Assembly (NCBI RefSeq): GCF_011927765.1
Contig: NZ_JAATJG010000007.1
Span: forward strand, 1-64,000
From: Wenyingzhuangia aestuarii
GTDB taxonomy: Bacteria; Bacteroidota; Bacteroidia; Flavobacteriales; Flavobacteriaceae
Direction of reading: 5' to 3'
DNA: 64,000 nt
The stretch's first letter is position 1. Every line of letters starts with the position of its first letter. The notes below the pieces were generated by a model. That model saw nothing but the letters and a program-made list of their open reading frames with translations. It did no database searches and was not told the DNA's origin. This document shows, in pieces, positions 7,156 through 16,188 of the stretch. A program made the translations under genes and the position numbers.

Positions 7156-7770
7156 ATGGACGAAAACACAAGTAAAGCAGTTTTTAATCTAATGCAAAAA
7201 GTAGTAGATAAATTAGATCATATATCCAATAAAGTAGATGTAGAAATCGATACTGAATTAAGTAATATTATTATAAAAGAGAGTAATGATCTTAAAAAAC
7301 TAATAATGGGTTCAGTGATTAATCAATCCAAAGTAAATAACTTTAGTATAAACACTTCAAAACAAATTATTAACTCCATAGAAAAAAACAAAACACCTCC
7401 TGTTACAAACAATTATTCGGAATATAGTATACTAGGAAGTCAATTTCGTTATAAACCATGGGTCTCTATTGTTATAATATTTAGTTTAGTAATTATATGG
7501 ACTTCTATAAAGTACATCCCCTCATATCTCACTGAGAGAAGCAGTTTAAAAAAAGAAAAAGAAGAATATCAAATCTTCTATAATTATGTTTATTTAAAGC
7601 AATTAAAAAACACTGAAATACCTAATGCTCGTAAAACTCTTGAAACAATTAAAAAGAAAGATACTATACTCATAAAAGAGTATCATGTTCTTTTAAGTAA
7701 TTATGAAAAAGAGATAAGAAAACAACAATTACAAGAAGAATTAATATCCTTAGAAAACAATGATAGCTAA
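7156..7770 (+). CDS. mobilization-operon membrane protein, unknown
   Basis: 204 aa. The N-terminal ~95 residues are polar with possible coiled coil. One clear transmembrane helix (WVSIVIIFSLVIIWTSI, near residues 102-118) follows, then a charged helical C-terminal region of ~75 residues. It sits between mobC and the relaxase gene, and its last 11 bp overlap the relaxase start. Proteins with one membrane span are frequent at this place in Bacteroidota mobilizable elements. A role in docking the relaxosome at the membrane is plausible but unproven. Confidence 0.7.
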   Translation: MDENTSKAVFNLMQKVVDKLDHISNKVDVEIDTELSNIIIKESNDLKKLIMGSVINQSKVNNFSINTSKQIINSIEKNKTPPVTNNYSEYSILGSQFRYKPWVSIVIIFSLVIIWTSIKYIPSYLTERSSLKKEKEEYQIFYNYVYLKQLKNTEIPNARKTLETIKKKDTILIKEYHVLLSNYEKEIRKQQLQEELISLENNDS

Positions 7771-8512
7771 GCTAGAATCAGTTGCCTATTTAAAGAATTG
7801 TCTTGCTTATTGTGAGCGAGGAGGTGAATTAATTGCCACAAACAAATGTATTGGTAATAGTTCTCAAATTAGTTCTCAAATGGAGAGGAACAACGCTCTT
7901 AATGATAGATGTTTAAAAAACACCTTCCATATAAAAATCAGAATTGCACCTGAAGATAAGGGAAAATTGAACACTCAAGACTGGATAGATATTTCTAACA
8001 AGTATGCTAACAAAATTGGCTTTCAAAACAATCCTTATGCTACATATATCCATGAAGAAAATTCAGATAAAGAGCATATTCATATTATAGGATCACGAAT
8101 CAAACCTAATAATAAAGCTGTCAATGACAGTTACACCCATTATAAGAATATGGATTTTTGTAGAGAAATTGAAAAAACATATAAATTAAGACAAGTAAAG
8201 CGTGTTTTAGAGACAGTTAAAAATCAAGAGGTCTTTGTTAAAGGAGATAAAAGAATTCTTCCATTGGAAGAAAAAATAGCATCTGCTATTAAACAATCTG
8301 ACTCTTTTGAGGATTTTGAATTTCATTTAAAAAACATGGGAATTAAAACAAAAAAAGGAAGAGGAATTGGATTTACAGATGAAAAAGGAGTCTATTTTAA
8401 GGGGTCTGATATTGATAGAAAATATTCTCTAAAAGGGATTGAAAAACTATTGTCTTACGAACAGCAAGAAAAACATATGAATACGAGAGGTAACCCCAAT
8501 CTCAAAAGATAA
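7760..8512 (+). CDS. relaxase / mobilization nuclease (MobA-VirD2-like), short form
   Basis: 250 aa. The HUH metal motif is seen as EHIHIIGSRI near residue 112, and the flanking DSYTHYKNMDFCREIEKTYKL segment is typical of Bacteroidota relaxases. Tyrosines that could act as nucleophile lie at the N-terminus (VAYLKNCLAYC). The protein is at the short end of the family: only ~85 residues follow the catalytic core and there is no helicase or primase domain. It should nick oriT and pilot the strand into a helper element's pore. It is translationally coupled to the preceding gene by an 11-bp overlap. Confidence 0.88.
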   Translation: MIAKLESVAYLKNCLAYCERGGELIATNKCIGNSSQISSQMERNNALNDRCLKNTFHIKIRIAPEDKGKLNTQDWIDISNKYANKIGFQNNPYATYIHEENSDKEHIHIIGSRIKPNNKAVNDSYTHYKNMDFCREIEKTYKLRQVKRVLETVKNQEVFVKGDKRILPLEEKIASAIKQSDSFEDFEFHLKNMGIKTKKGRGIGFTDEKGVYFKGSDIDRKYSLKGIEKLLSYEQQEKHMNTRGNPNLKR

Positions 8513-8545
8513 GTTTGTATCTTGATCAGTCGTTACTCCAAGTTT

Positions 8546-8590
8546 CCCATCAAACAATTATCGATATCAAATCGACAACTGTTTGATGGG
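8546..8590. repeat. hairpin with shared core, copy 1 (downstream of relaxase)
   Basis: The outer arms CCCATCAAACA (8546-8556) and TGTTTGATGGG (8580-8590) are perfect. The inner stem TCGAT (8561-8565) / ATCGA (8571-8575) has a 5-nt loop. The 22 nt at 8557-8578 match 15126-15147 with one mismatch, although the outer arms differ completely. A T-rich stretch follows, so it may also act as terminator for the relaxase operon. Confidence 0.65.
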
Positions 8591-8637
8591 TTATTTTTTA
8601 TTATATTAAAAAAATAGAATTTGAATAAACTAACACT

Positions 8638-11600
8638 CTACAATTCTATTACATTAAATACTTGATTATCCATTAAAATAGAATCTTCATATTTTGATCG
8701 CATTAATTTCTTTTGAAGAAACAAGTTCTTCTCGATCGATTTAATCTGTTTTAATCCATATTCAGAAATCGTAACAAACCATCCTTCTCCAACCTCTCCA
8801 TCCTTACGTGGTGTCATGCTAGTATTTCCGTTTGACCAATAAATAGATTCTGCCATTAATTCACCTTCAGAGTTTTTCCATGCAAATTGCTTGGTTGGTT
8901 CAGGCTCCCATCCTAGATATCTTGCCAAAACAGGGTTAATAGCAATCCATTTAGATTTTAAATCAAATTGATCGAATCTATGATCCCTGACTACAACAAT
9001 AAAATATCCACCACCTTTCAAATCATGATAGTCGTTGCTTAATTGGTGAAAAATAGAGCCAAAAATGTAATCATCATCTTCATTCCCCCCCTCATTAACC
9101 GTAATCTGATACATGTATTCTTCAGTAGGAGAACCCCAATCTAAATTTACGATTTGACTGTATTCTGCTATGATTTTAAAGTTATTATCATAGTCCAATA
9201 GTGATTCGTTTAATCTTTCTGATTCACCTATTCGATCTAACCAATCATTGCCAACTCCTCCAAATTCTCTTTCTTTAATCGTCTGAATGAATTCGGGTTT
9301 GGCTATTTCATTAAAAAACTGAACGGCATAATCATGTGACATTAAAACGTTCTGAATTCTCTTATCATCAATTGTTCCTGAATCTATTAATTCATTAGTG
9401 ATATGCATTATAGCTCTGCGAGAAGTTATCACTCTTGGTCTAGGGTAAGAATATTTTAGGTAAATCTCTTCCAAATGATTTCTTAGCTTCTTTTCATATT
9501 CAACTGTCCATTCCTCTTCTCGACCAATTTCTTTCATGATCGAGTAGGCTCTATAAATAAGGTTAGATTCATCAATTCCAGACTCTTCTGATAAAATTTT
9601 GATTAAAAACTCAAAAGGTCTTATCAGATCTCGGGGATCATTAATATCAATCTCTGGAAGATTATAATTAATCTCTTTGTTAAAGTCAGGTTTATTTGGT
9701 TCTGGAATATGTAAAGAATATACTTTAGGTAATTTGATGCTTTTAGGAGTCGGTATTTCTTCTCCTATTGAGGAAAGTGTGCGTATTGCATTCTTTCTTA
9801 ATTGATAGTCATTTGATAAAGCTAAATTGTTGATTGTTGATTTAAGCGAATGAATTTTTGGAGAGTTGAAAGCAGATAATTTCATTATCACGTCCATACA
9901 TGAATAATCATCTAAACGTCCATTGTGTAAGTGGGTTAAAGCATAATCATCATCTTGATTGATATATTTTGCCAATAACAGTAAGGATTGTTCCTTTATT
10001 AACGACACCGGGCTTTCGGATAGATACACCAAATAATCGACTAACGTTTCCATGATTGGTGGATTCAATGATATAAGAACAGGTAAATCCTCAACTGGTT
10101 TACTATTCGACATCAATCTTTGTAGATAACCATATATTTCAGGCCAAAGTTCTTCTTCAACATAATTTTCTGTGAGGAGTGGAACGATATCTTCAAGATG
10201 TTCAATGTATGAACTTGGGTAATTACCGCTTACTATATCATGAGCGAATACTTCAAATGCTTTATTAGATGAGATTGTGGGATTGATGCGCTTTAGTGCA
10301 CTAAACGCATTGACTCTTGTTCCTCCATCATAATATTTGACCCAGCCCGATTCGCTGGATAGCTCAATACTTTTATTGGCTAAACTAGTTGCGAGTTCAG
10401 TATTTTCTAACCCTAGGGCGGCTTCACTTAGTTTAGCATAGAAATCTGATTCTTTCCTTCCAATTCTAGCTAGTTTAGCGACTTCTTCAATTTGACTTGA
10501 AGACAATAATGGAGTTATTTTTTCTATAATTTCTGACCAATTAAAAAATGAATTTGCATGATCTTCTTCTTGAATGATTTTCTTGAAATCATCAAAATTA
10601 GTAACTCGTTCTAGCACTTCACCTTCATCAATCCTTTCATATCCTTTCTTTAAAATCAATGTGTTAGAATAGGTTGATGAACTATCTCTTTCGTTTTTTT
10701 CAGGTATGTTAAACCGTGAATAATAGTCTTCTGCTTTTAGTCCTTTTGATGTATAGAAGTCATCAATTTCAGATAATAAGTAATATCTTGTTTCTTCGTA
10801 AGCTTTAATTTCTATTGCGGAAATAATGGATTGAACATGCTCTACTAAAAAATCTTCTTTTAAAACTTCATACCCTTTTTCTAGGATAGATTTGAGCAAG
10901 GAAGAATCGGCAGATTCAGCAAGAAGCAGATATAGATCACAATATAGATGAACAATACTTTTGAACTCTTTCTCACTTTTTGTTCGTATGACGAAATGTT
11001 TGATAAAAAGTGTAATAGTATCTTTAAAATCAATCAGATCATTTTCTAATTGCCAGATGGTCTGTTCAAGACCATCATTCAGATTATGTTCATATGTGAC
11101 TTCTAATAATTCTTCAGAAGCATTCCAATAAGCCCCTCCCTCCGTGGTTTCTTTAATATAGTTTAAATGAGATAAGAACCACTTTATTCTTTCAGAAGCT
11201 TTTGATGGGTCTTTATGATTTATTTTCCTTAACCATTCAATCCATGTACTAAACTGATAATCTTTTCTATAACCTACTCCAATAGATTCTTGAATAGCTT
11301 GTTTAATCCATTTTTCACCTTCGTCTAGCTTACCTAAAATGAAAAATACCTTTGAATGAGCCAAGCACTCGGTTATACGACCATCAATATCATGATCCTT
11401 CAACATGGATTCTTCCATGTGTCTTAAGCGTGTTATTGCTTTTTCAGAGTCAAAACCATTATTTAGTAATGATTTAATAATTTTTCGTTGGATGCTTGTA
11501 CTCCAATATTTTGAGTTCTCTAGAAATTCATTAAACAAATAATCTCCTAAGCTGTCTAAACTTTTAGCATCGAGTTTTGATACAGCAAAAATTACAAAAT

Positions 11601-14600
11601 GAAAATATTGACCTTTATACTGTTTCAGTTTGTACCAATAGTTGTTTCGGTGAGATATTTCTTTATAGTAAAATATGACAATTGGAAATACTCTCTTAGT
11701 AATATCACCAGATATTGGTTTTTGCAAAATCCCTTCAACTAGAATTTGAGTTGTAAGACATAGCATTCTTTCAAATTCTACTATAACTTCTTCATCAGTG
11801 CCTTTCTCAACAGATGGAATTGCAGAAATAATAGACATTCCTTTACCGCATAAGTTAAGTAGCTTGTTGAGTTTGATTAATGGAAGAAAAGCTTCTAATG
11901 AATCATCATAGCCTAGTTGGTCTTTGCCTACGCTTGATGGTTGTGCAACGTCTTTAATCCAACTATATGTTTCACTTAGGTCTCCAGTAACTTTATAAAC
12001 TAAATCAGCAATGAATATTTTGCCAATGGATTTTGTCTTCTTTTTAGTGAAATGAATGGTTAATAATGACAAATATTCATTCGCTCGACTACTATCTTTT
12101 GAATCAAGACATTGCTCTATTGCGTACTTTATAAGCTGGAAAAGAGAATTTCTTCCTCCTGATGATGTGGAATCTATTTTTTCTATAACTTTATTTAAAT
12201 CATCCCACTTATTTTGATCCACTAAACTATAACCAAGATTAGAGAGTAACCTTAATAGTAAATCAGGTTCTTTTTCTTCGAACCTGTTTTCTTGTATGTT
12301 ACCTGAAAATTGGATTTTCTCAATTATTGAGAAAATATTCTGAGTCGTTTCAAAATAAGGAGATGTATAAACCCATTCTTCCAAAGAGTCCCTTATTTCT
12401 TCGTATCTGTGAGAATCATCAATGTGTATCCCCGAATCTGTAATGATTTCTGGATAAGCTAAATTGTATAAAGTTGCTCCTTCTGATTTGTGCCCAAATT
12501 CGATAAACAAACGACACGCTTTGAATGCATAAGATTCACTACAATGTAGGGTGTTACCACTCCTTAAGTAATCTCTTGCTAAGTCGTATTTATTTAAGAA
12601 TAAAAGTTCTTCTGTAAAGAATGCAGGATCAATATTGAATAATCTTCTTTCGATTTCTGCTAATGAGAACAGATATCTTACAAGAGTATTGATATCCTTA
12701 TTTTGTCTAGCTATTTCTATACCTAATTTTGCATCTTGCTTTATTTCTTCTGCTGGTCTGAAGTTAAGTAGCTGTTCAGTAAAACTATCTGGTGTAACTT
12801 CTGAAATAAACCGATCATATTGCTGAGCTTGAAATAGATGATGATTCTGCTTCCATGATTTTTCAATCTCTGACTTCACATAATAACCAGCGAGTTGATT
12901 ATGGTAATCGATGTTACTTGTTGGATCAAACTCTCCTGTTAAATAATTCAAAGAGGTATGATGAAGAAGGAATTGCTTAAATGAATTATGAAAGAAGGAC
13001 AAAGTTCTTTCGGTTTCATTAAACAGAAACCTAGCCTTTTCACGAAAGGACTTTAAGACACTATGTGGGAAACCCCATTCCTGTATGAACGGAATATTGA
13101 TTGAGCCATTAATTCTCGCAATTAAACCTAAAAATTGAATTTGGCTATCTTCTTTCTGAATAGGCTCCCATATTTTTTTATAATAATTATCAATACTACC
13201 ATCAATAACTTCAAAAGATTCGATTGTATCGTTAATAGAATCTTCGTTATTGATTTTTTCAATTAAGTAAGATAGGTATAACGGGTGTCCTTGTGATTTC
13301 TCAAATATTTGCAACTTTTGAGAACCATTAAGTTGAATTGAAGAATCAAGATTATCAATATACTTGTATACTTCCTCCTTTTTAAGTGAATCAATTTGAA
13401 CAGTTCTGTTTCCATTCTGAAATTCAGTTTTAATTTCCTGTTGAATATCTTCAAGTTCGTAAGATTGACTACCTAAAACAATGAAGACTCCATCAGGGAG
13501 AGAAGATGGTAAAGGAAGTTCTCGTAGGAAACTATTTGTCGTTGATTTATATTCTCTAGGAACATGATCTAGGCCATCAATCAATATTATGGTTGGTTGG
13601 CCGTTTGTAATGAAGTCCTTTCCAATTGCTCTTAACTGCTCATTGAATACATCCTTTAGAAAAAGTAAGTCTTTATACGGAAGTATGTCTCTTTTATATA
13701 TTCCAGCTTCCTTTAATTGAAAAACTAAATCGAAAAAAAGATGCGTAGCATTTCCTCTTTCATAAAAGTTTAAATGTGAAGATGGATTAACGAAATCAAA
13801 GGCGTAGTATCTTATTATTCGTGTTTTTAGACCTTTCGACCACTGATTCAATAAAGTTGATTTTCCAGAACCTGGGCCTCCTAGTAAAAACAAGTATCCA
13901 TTTTTATGCTCTTCTAACTTTGAATTTAACAAGTTAATCGTTGATTGAATCGGTTGGTATCTTTGTCTATCGACTATTAACTCGTGATTAAAAATTGTTT
14001 TAAATCTATCAGACCAACCTAATTCTTTAATAATTTCTTGTCGAGTAAACTCAACTACTCTTTCTGGGCTGGCAACCTTTTCAACTATAAATCTACTGAT
14101 CTGTTGAAGGTCTTTGTCTTCCTTGGAATATTTAATATTTCCAACACTAAACTGTTTTTGTTTATAATCAGGGTGAAAATCAAAACAGGTAATAAATTCC
14201 TCAAATTCAGAATCTTTGAGTTTTGAACTTATTTTAAGTTCCTTAAGAACAGGCTTCCATTTATCATCAATCGATTGATTAGATTTGATTTTTGTCCAAA
14301 CATCGGAAAGAAAGTCGGCAAATGATCCAATTTTCATATCACCATCTTTCAAGCTGTCATGAGAGGAAAATGATTTGTTAGTGATTAAGTGAGGGATTAT
14401 TTTTTTGCTAGGGTTGTCTGTCTTTAACTTTATCCAACTAGCAGCTATAAGTGGGATTAAGTCAGAAAAATTAGCAAATGATATGTTGGCTTCCGCGATA
14501 GTCCATTTTACTTGGTATGCATGAATTTCTGAATAAGTAGAATATTGTATGTCATCTAGTTTTTCAGCTTTTGGGTCTGCTATCCGTATCCATTCAAGTT

Positions 14601-14715
14601 TTTTATTTACCAGATTCAAATAAACGAACCAAGCGAACTCATCAAATTGAGGCAAATAACCACCCATTGCTGCTCTTTCTCCGCTTGCTGATACTTTTTT
14701 GATTTCTTCAAACAT
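8638..14715 (-). CDS. giant STAND NTPase with N-terminal Cap4/DUF4297-like nuclease (Avs-like defence protein)
   Basis: 2025 aa. Residues ~1-200 look like a Cap4/DUF4297-type PD-(D/E)xK nuclease: AAMGGYLPQFDEFAWF, then acidic residues and the HAYQVKW motif (Q-x-K). The NTPase follows, with Walker A GGPGSGKST near residue 280 and Walker B TIILIDGLDHV near 380, then the sensor-like VLGSQSYEL and a winged-helix-like part. The remaining ~1400 residues are long helical, TPR-like repeat material with a distinct C-terminal domain (~1850-2025). Antiviral STAND (Avs) proteins recognise a phage protein through the C-terminal repeats and then activate the N-terminal effector. The ligand cannot be read here. 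The gene stands alone and converges on the relaxase operon. Confidence 0.8.
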   Translation of the reverse strand: MFEEIKKVSASGERAAMGGYLPQFDEFAWFVYLNLVNKKLEWIRIADPKAEKLDDIQYSTYSEIHAYQVKWTIAEANISFANFSDLIPLIAASWIKLKTDNPSKKIIPHLITNKSFSSHDSLKDGDMKIGSFADFLSDVWTKIKSNQSIDDKWKPVLKELKISSKLKDSEFEEFITCFDFHPDYKQKQFSVGNIKYSKEDKDLQQISRFIVEKVASPERVVEFTRQEIIKELGWSDRFKTIFNHELIVDRQRYQPIQSTINLLNSKLEEHKNGYLFLLGGPGSGKSTLLNQWSKGLKTRIIRYYAFDFVNPSSHLNFYERGNATHLFFDLVFQLKEAGIYKRDILPYKDLLFLKDVFNEQLRAIGKDFITNGQPTIILIDGLDHVPREYKSTTNSFLRELPLPSSLPDGVFIVLGSQSYELEDIQQEIKTEFQNGNRTVQIDSLKKEEVYKYIDNLDSSIQLNGSQKLQIFEKSQGHPLYLSYLIEKINNEDSINDTIESFEVIDGSIDNYYKKIWEPIQKEDSQIQFLGLIARINGSINIPFIQEWGFPHSVLKSFREKARFLFNETERTLSFFHNSFKQFLLHHTSLNYLTGEFDPTSNIDYHNQLAGYYVKSEIEKSWKQNHHLFQAQQYDRFISEVTPDSFTEQLLNFRPAEEIKQDAKLGIEIARQNKDINTLVRYLFSLAEIERRLFNIDPAFFTEELLFLNKYDLARDYLRSGNTLHCSESYAFKACRLFIEFGHKSEGATLYNLAYPEIITDSGIHIDDSHRYEEIRDSLEEWVYTSPYFETTQNIFSIIEKIQFSGNIQENRFEEKEPDLLLRLLSNLGYSLVDQNKWDDLNKVIEKIDSTSSGGRNSLFQLIKYAIEQCLDSKDSSRANEYLSLLTIHFTKKKTKSIGKIFIADLVYKVTGDLSETYSWIKDVAQPSSVGKDQLGYDDSLEAFLPLIKLNKLLNLCGKGMSIISAIPSVEKGTDEEVIVEFERMLCLTTQILVEGILQKPISGDITKRVFPIVIFYYKEISHRNNYWYKLKQYKGQYFHFVIFAVSKLDAKSLDSLGDYLFNEFLENSKYWSTSIQRKIIKSLLNNGFDSEKAITRLRHMEESMLKDHDIDGRITECLAHSKVFFILGKLDEGEKWIKQAIQESIGVGYRKDYQFSTWIEWLRKINHKDPSKASERIKWFLSHLNYIKETTEGGAYWNASEELLEVTYEHNLNDGLEQTIWQLENDLIDFKDTITLFIKHFVIRTKSEKEFKSIVHLYCDLYLLLAESADSSLLKSILEKGYEVLKEDFLVEHVQSIISAIEIKAYEETRYYLLSEIDDFYTSKGLKAEDYYSRFNIPEKNERDSSSTYSNTLILKKGYERIDEGEVLERVTNFDDFKKIIQEEDHANSFFNWSEIIEKITPLLSSSQIEEVAKLARIGRKESDFYAKLSEAALGLENTELATSLANKSIELSSESGWVKYYDGGTRVNAFSALKRINPTISSNKAFEVFAHDIVSGNYPSSYIEHLEDIVPLLTENYVEEELWPEIYGYLQRLMSNSKPVEDLPVLISLNPPIMETLVDYLVYLSESPVSLIKEQSLLLLAKYINQDDDYALTHLHNGRLDDYSCMDVIMKLSAFNSPKIHSLKSTINNLALSNDYQLRKNAIRTLSSIGEEIPTPKSIKLPKVYSLHIPEPNKPDFNKEINYNLPEIDINDPRDLIRPFEFLIKILSEESGIDESNLIYRAYSIMKEIGREEEWTVEYEKKLRNHLEEIYLKYSYPRPRVITSRRAIMHITNELIDSGTIDDKRIQNVLMSHDYAVQFFNEIAKPEFIQTIKEREFGGVGNDWLDRIGESERLNESLLDYDNNFKIIAEYSQIVNLDWGSPTEEYMYQITVNEGGNEDDDYIFGSIFHQLSNDYHDLKGGGYFIVVVRDHRFDQFDLKSKWIAINPVLARYLGWEPEPTKQFAWKNSEGELMAESIYWSNGNTSMTPRKDGEVGEGWFVTISEYGLKQIKSIEKNLFLQKKLMRSKYEDSILMDNQVFNVIEL

Positions 14716-14897
14716 CCTTTTTTATTAACTCTTATTATTTTAAAAGTGAATATAAGTCAATTTTTTTTTAAACTATATTACTTATAAACATAACCTAAAC
14801 GACTAAAATAAAACTTAACGACTCACTTTTACAAGAATGAAAACTTGAACGAAATCAATAATATTATTTATTTTTATTAACCTTATTTATTGTCACT
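14716..14897. other. upstream region of the STAND gene
   Basis: Very A/T-rich DNA. I see no convincing TAnnTTTG box on the minus strand and no open frame that looks real. It presumably contains the promoter of the 2025-aa gene. Confidence 0.4.
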
Positions 14898-15120
14898 TAT
14901 ATGATAAAATTAAAGAAATCGGTGACGGAAAATCATATTTGAATTTTAAAAAAAGGCCAAAATAGCCTTTAGAATATAATGGTAACGAAATAAATCTTTA
15001 TATTGATTCAATTAAGTATAAAAAAATATATGGAGATAAAGGAATTATTATAATTTATATTTTCAAACATATCGGTTCTGAAGTAAGCATACAATCATTA
15101 GATATCCCTGGTTTTCTTTT
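14898..15120 (+). pseudogene. possible gene remnant with an internal stop
   Basis: Frame reading YDKIKEIGDGKSYLNFKKRPK, then TAG, then PLEYNGNEINLYIDSIKYKK and on through IYIFKHIGSEVSIQSLDIPG into the hairpin at 15116. The composition looks protein-like on both sides of the single stop, but there is no start codon or recognisable family. It could be debris of a lost cassette, or chance in A/T-rich DNA. Confidence 0.3.
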
Positions 15121-15157
15121 AAAAGATTATCGATATAAAATCGACAATCTTTTAAAG
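15116..15157. repeat. hairpin with shared core, copy 2
   Basis: The outer arms CTTTTAAAAG (15116-15125) and CTTTTAAAG (15149-15157) pair with one bulge. The inner stem TCGAT (15130-15134) / ATCGA (15140-15144) has loop ATAAA. Its 22-nt core matches copy 1 at 8557-8578 except for one loop base, in the same orientation. Together the two copies bracket the STAND gene. Confidence 0.65.
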
Positions 15158-15166
15158 GAGCTTGTT

Positions 15167-15394
15167 TTATTTTCGCATATATTTTACATTAATACTAGAA
15201 ATATAACGTTTTCCATCTTTTGCAAAATTCCAAACATTAGAAACTTCTCTACGGTCTGGTAGTTCATTTTCAAGTTGATTTACTTTTTCTTTCACAACTC
15301 TTCTGAATTTTCGATTGGCTTTTTGTTTATCTTCTTTCTCTGATTTAGCAACTGTATTTCCTTGAATTTTTGTTTTCCTATACGATCTGCTCAT
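15167..15394 (-). CDS. small basic conserved protein, unknown
   Basis: 75 aa, starting MSRSYRKTKIQGNTVAKSEK and very rich in Lys and Arg. I recall similar small proteins (MSRSxRKxxIxGxTxAxSEKxDK) in diverse bacteria, where they are annotated hypothetical. It has no membrane segment, and the charge suggests nucleic-acid or ribosome contact. The conserved-looking N-terminus and the near-invariant WNFAKDGKRY stretch make a real gene likely. It ends 10 bp before the shared-core hairpin. Confidence 0.65.
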   Translation of the reverse strand: MSRSYRKTKIQGNTVAKSEKEDKQKANRKFRRVVKEKVNQLENELPDRREVSNVWNFAKDGKRYISSINVKYMRK

Positions 15395-15461
15395 GGTTTC
15401 TATAATTTAAATACTACAAGATTATTAACGTTTCTATATTTTTCATTTAAAACACTTGTGT

Positions 15462-15622
15462 TTATAAAAATAGTTTGTTTGGTTTTAACCAGGATATGAA
15501 ATCAGCTACTTCAAAATATTTCCATTAGATGTAAAATCACCTGCATGAATAAGAACATCTCCTTTAGGCAATTCTACCTGTTTATGCCTACCGTGAGTAT
15601 CTCATATGAATACTATTTTCAA
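15462..15622 (-). pseudogene. metallophosphoesterase fragment, broken
   Basis: The minus strand reads (L)KIVFI-stop-DTHGRHKQ, then VELPKGDVLIHAGDFTSNGN. This is the start of a calcineurin-like phosphoesterase (usual pattern KIVFISDTHG...GDVLIHAGDF). Three lesions are seen: TTG where ATG is expected (15620-15622), TGA replacing the Ser codon of ISDTHG, and a frameshift after GNIL, after which EVADFISWLKP continues in another frame before a stop. The metal-binding DTHG and HAGD motifs are still readable, so decay is recent. The rest of the enzyme (~200 aa normally) is missing. Its 5' end overlaps the 3' end of the neighbouring exported-protein gene by 4 bp. Confidence 0.8.
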
Positions 15623-16170
15623 ATTAATTTTATTTCTTTAGTAACAATAGCCTCTTGTAAATGTATTTCATATTTCTTCTTGCCAACTTTAACATCTATA
15701 ATATTATTGGTACTATCCCAACCTAATACTTCTGCTTTTTTACCTGCTATTTTTTTAGCTTTTTTAGAAATATCTAAATCGTTAATTTTCTCTAATGCAT
15801 CAGCTCCATATTGTATTGTTTGGGCAGTATTAATCACTTTAAGCGTTTTTGTTAATCCTTCTATACTAGTTGTACTTGTTCCTAAAGCTACCATAGCTCC
15901 AGATTCTACGACTCCTGCTACTTTTCCTACTAACTTAGCACTTAGTAGTGATTTCTTTTTCTTTACAAACAAAAAATCTTCACTTGCAGGGAGATAAATC
16001 AAAATACTGTCTCCAATAGTCAGTTTATATTCTTCATTTAAAACTAAAGTATTGTTAACATTTTTAATTGACGTTAAAGCATTGATAGAGTTTATTTCAA
16101 TTGTTTTTCCTTGTGCAAAACACAAAACTGAAGCAAAGGCTAATATTGTAGTTAAAATTATTTTTTTCAT
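15619..16170 (-). CDS. exported protein, unknown function
   Basis: 183 aa. A clear signal peptide (KKIILTTILAFASVLCFAQG) with cleavage after Ala-Gln-type residues, common in Flavobacteriia. The mature part has a Lys-rich beta-like N-terminal half and a Gly/Ala/Ser-rich segment (LVGKVAGVVESGAMVALGTS) that could be amphipathic or loosely membrane-associated. No family is recognised. It is the last gene of a three-gene minus-strand run of small genes (16959 to 15619) following the type I RM locus. Confidence 0.65.
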   Translation of the reverse strand: MKKIILTTILAFASVLCFAQGKTIEINSINALTSIKNVNNTLVLNEEYKLTIGDSILIYLPASEDFLFVKKKKSLLSAKLVGKVAGVVESGAMVALGTSTTSIEGLTKTLKVINTAQTIQYGADALEKINDLDISKKAKKIAGKKAEVLGWDSTNNIIDVKVGKKKYEIHLQEAIVTKEIKLI

Positions 16171-16188
16171 AGCTATTTTATTGTTTTA

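Noticed and set aside
8546-15157. Integron attC sites around the STAND gene
   Set aside because: The GTTRRRY/RYYYAAC outer boxes are absent, the conserved part is the inner core, and there is no integron integrase in the window.
15545-15997. Plus-strand 150-aa reading frame
   Set aside because: It lies opposite the exported-protein gene and the phosphoesterase remnant, both of which show clear family or signal-peptide features.
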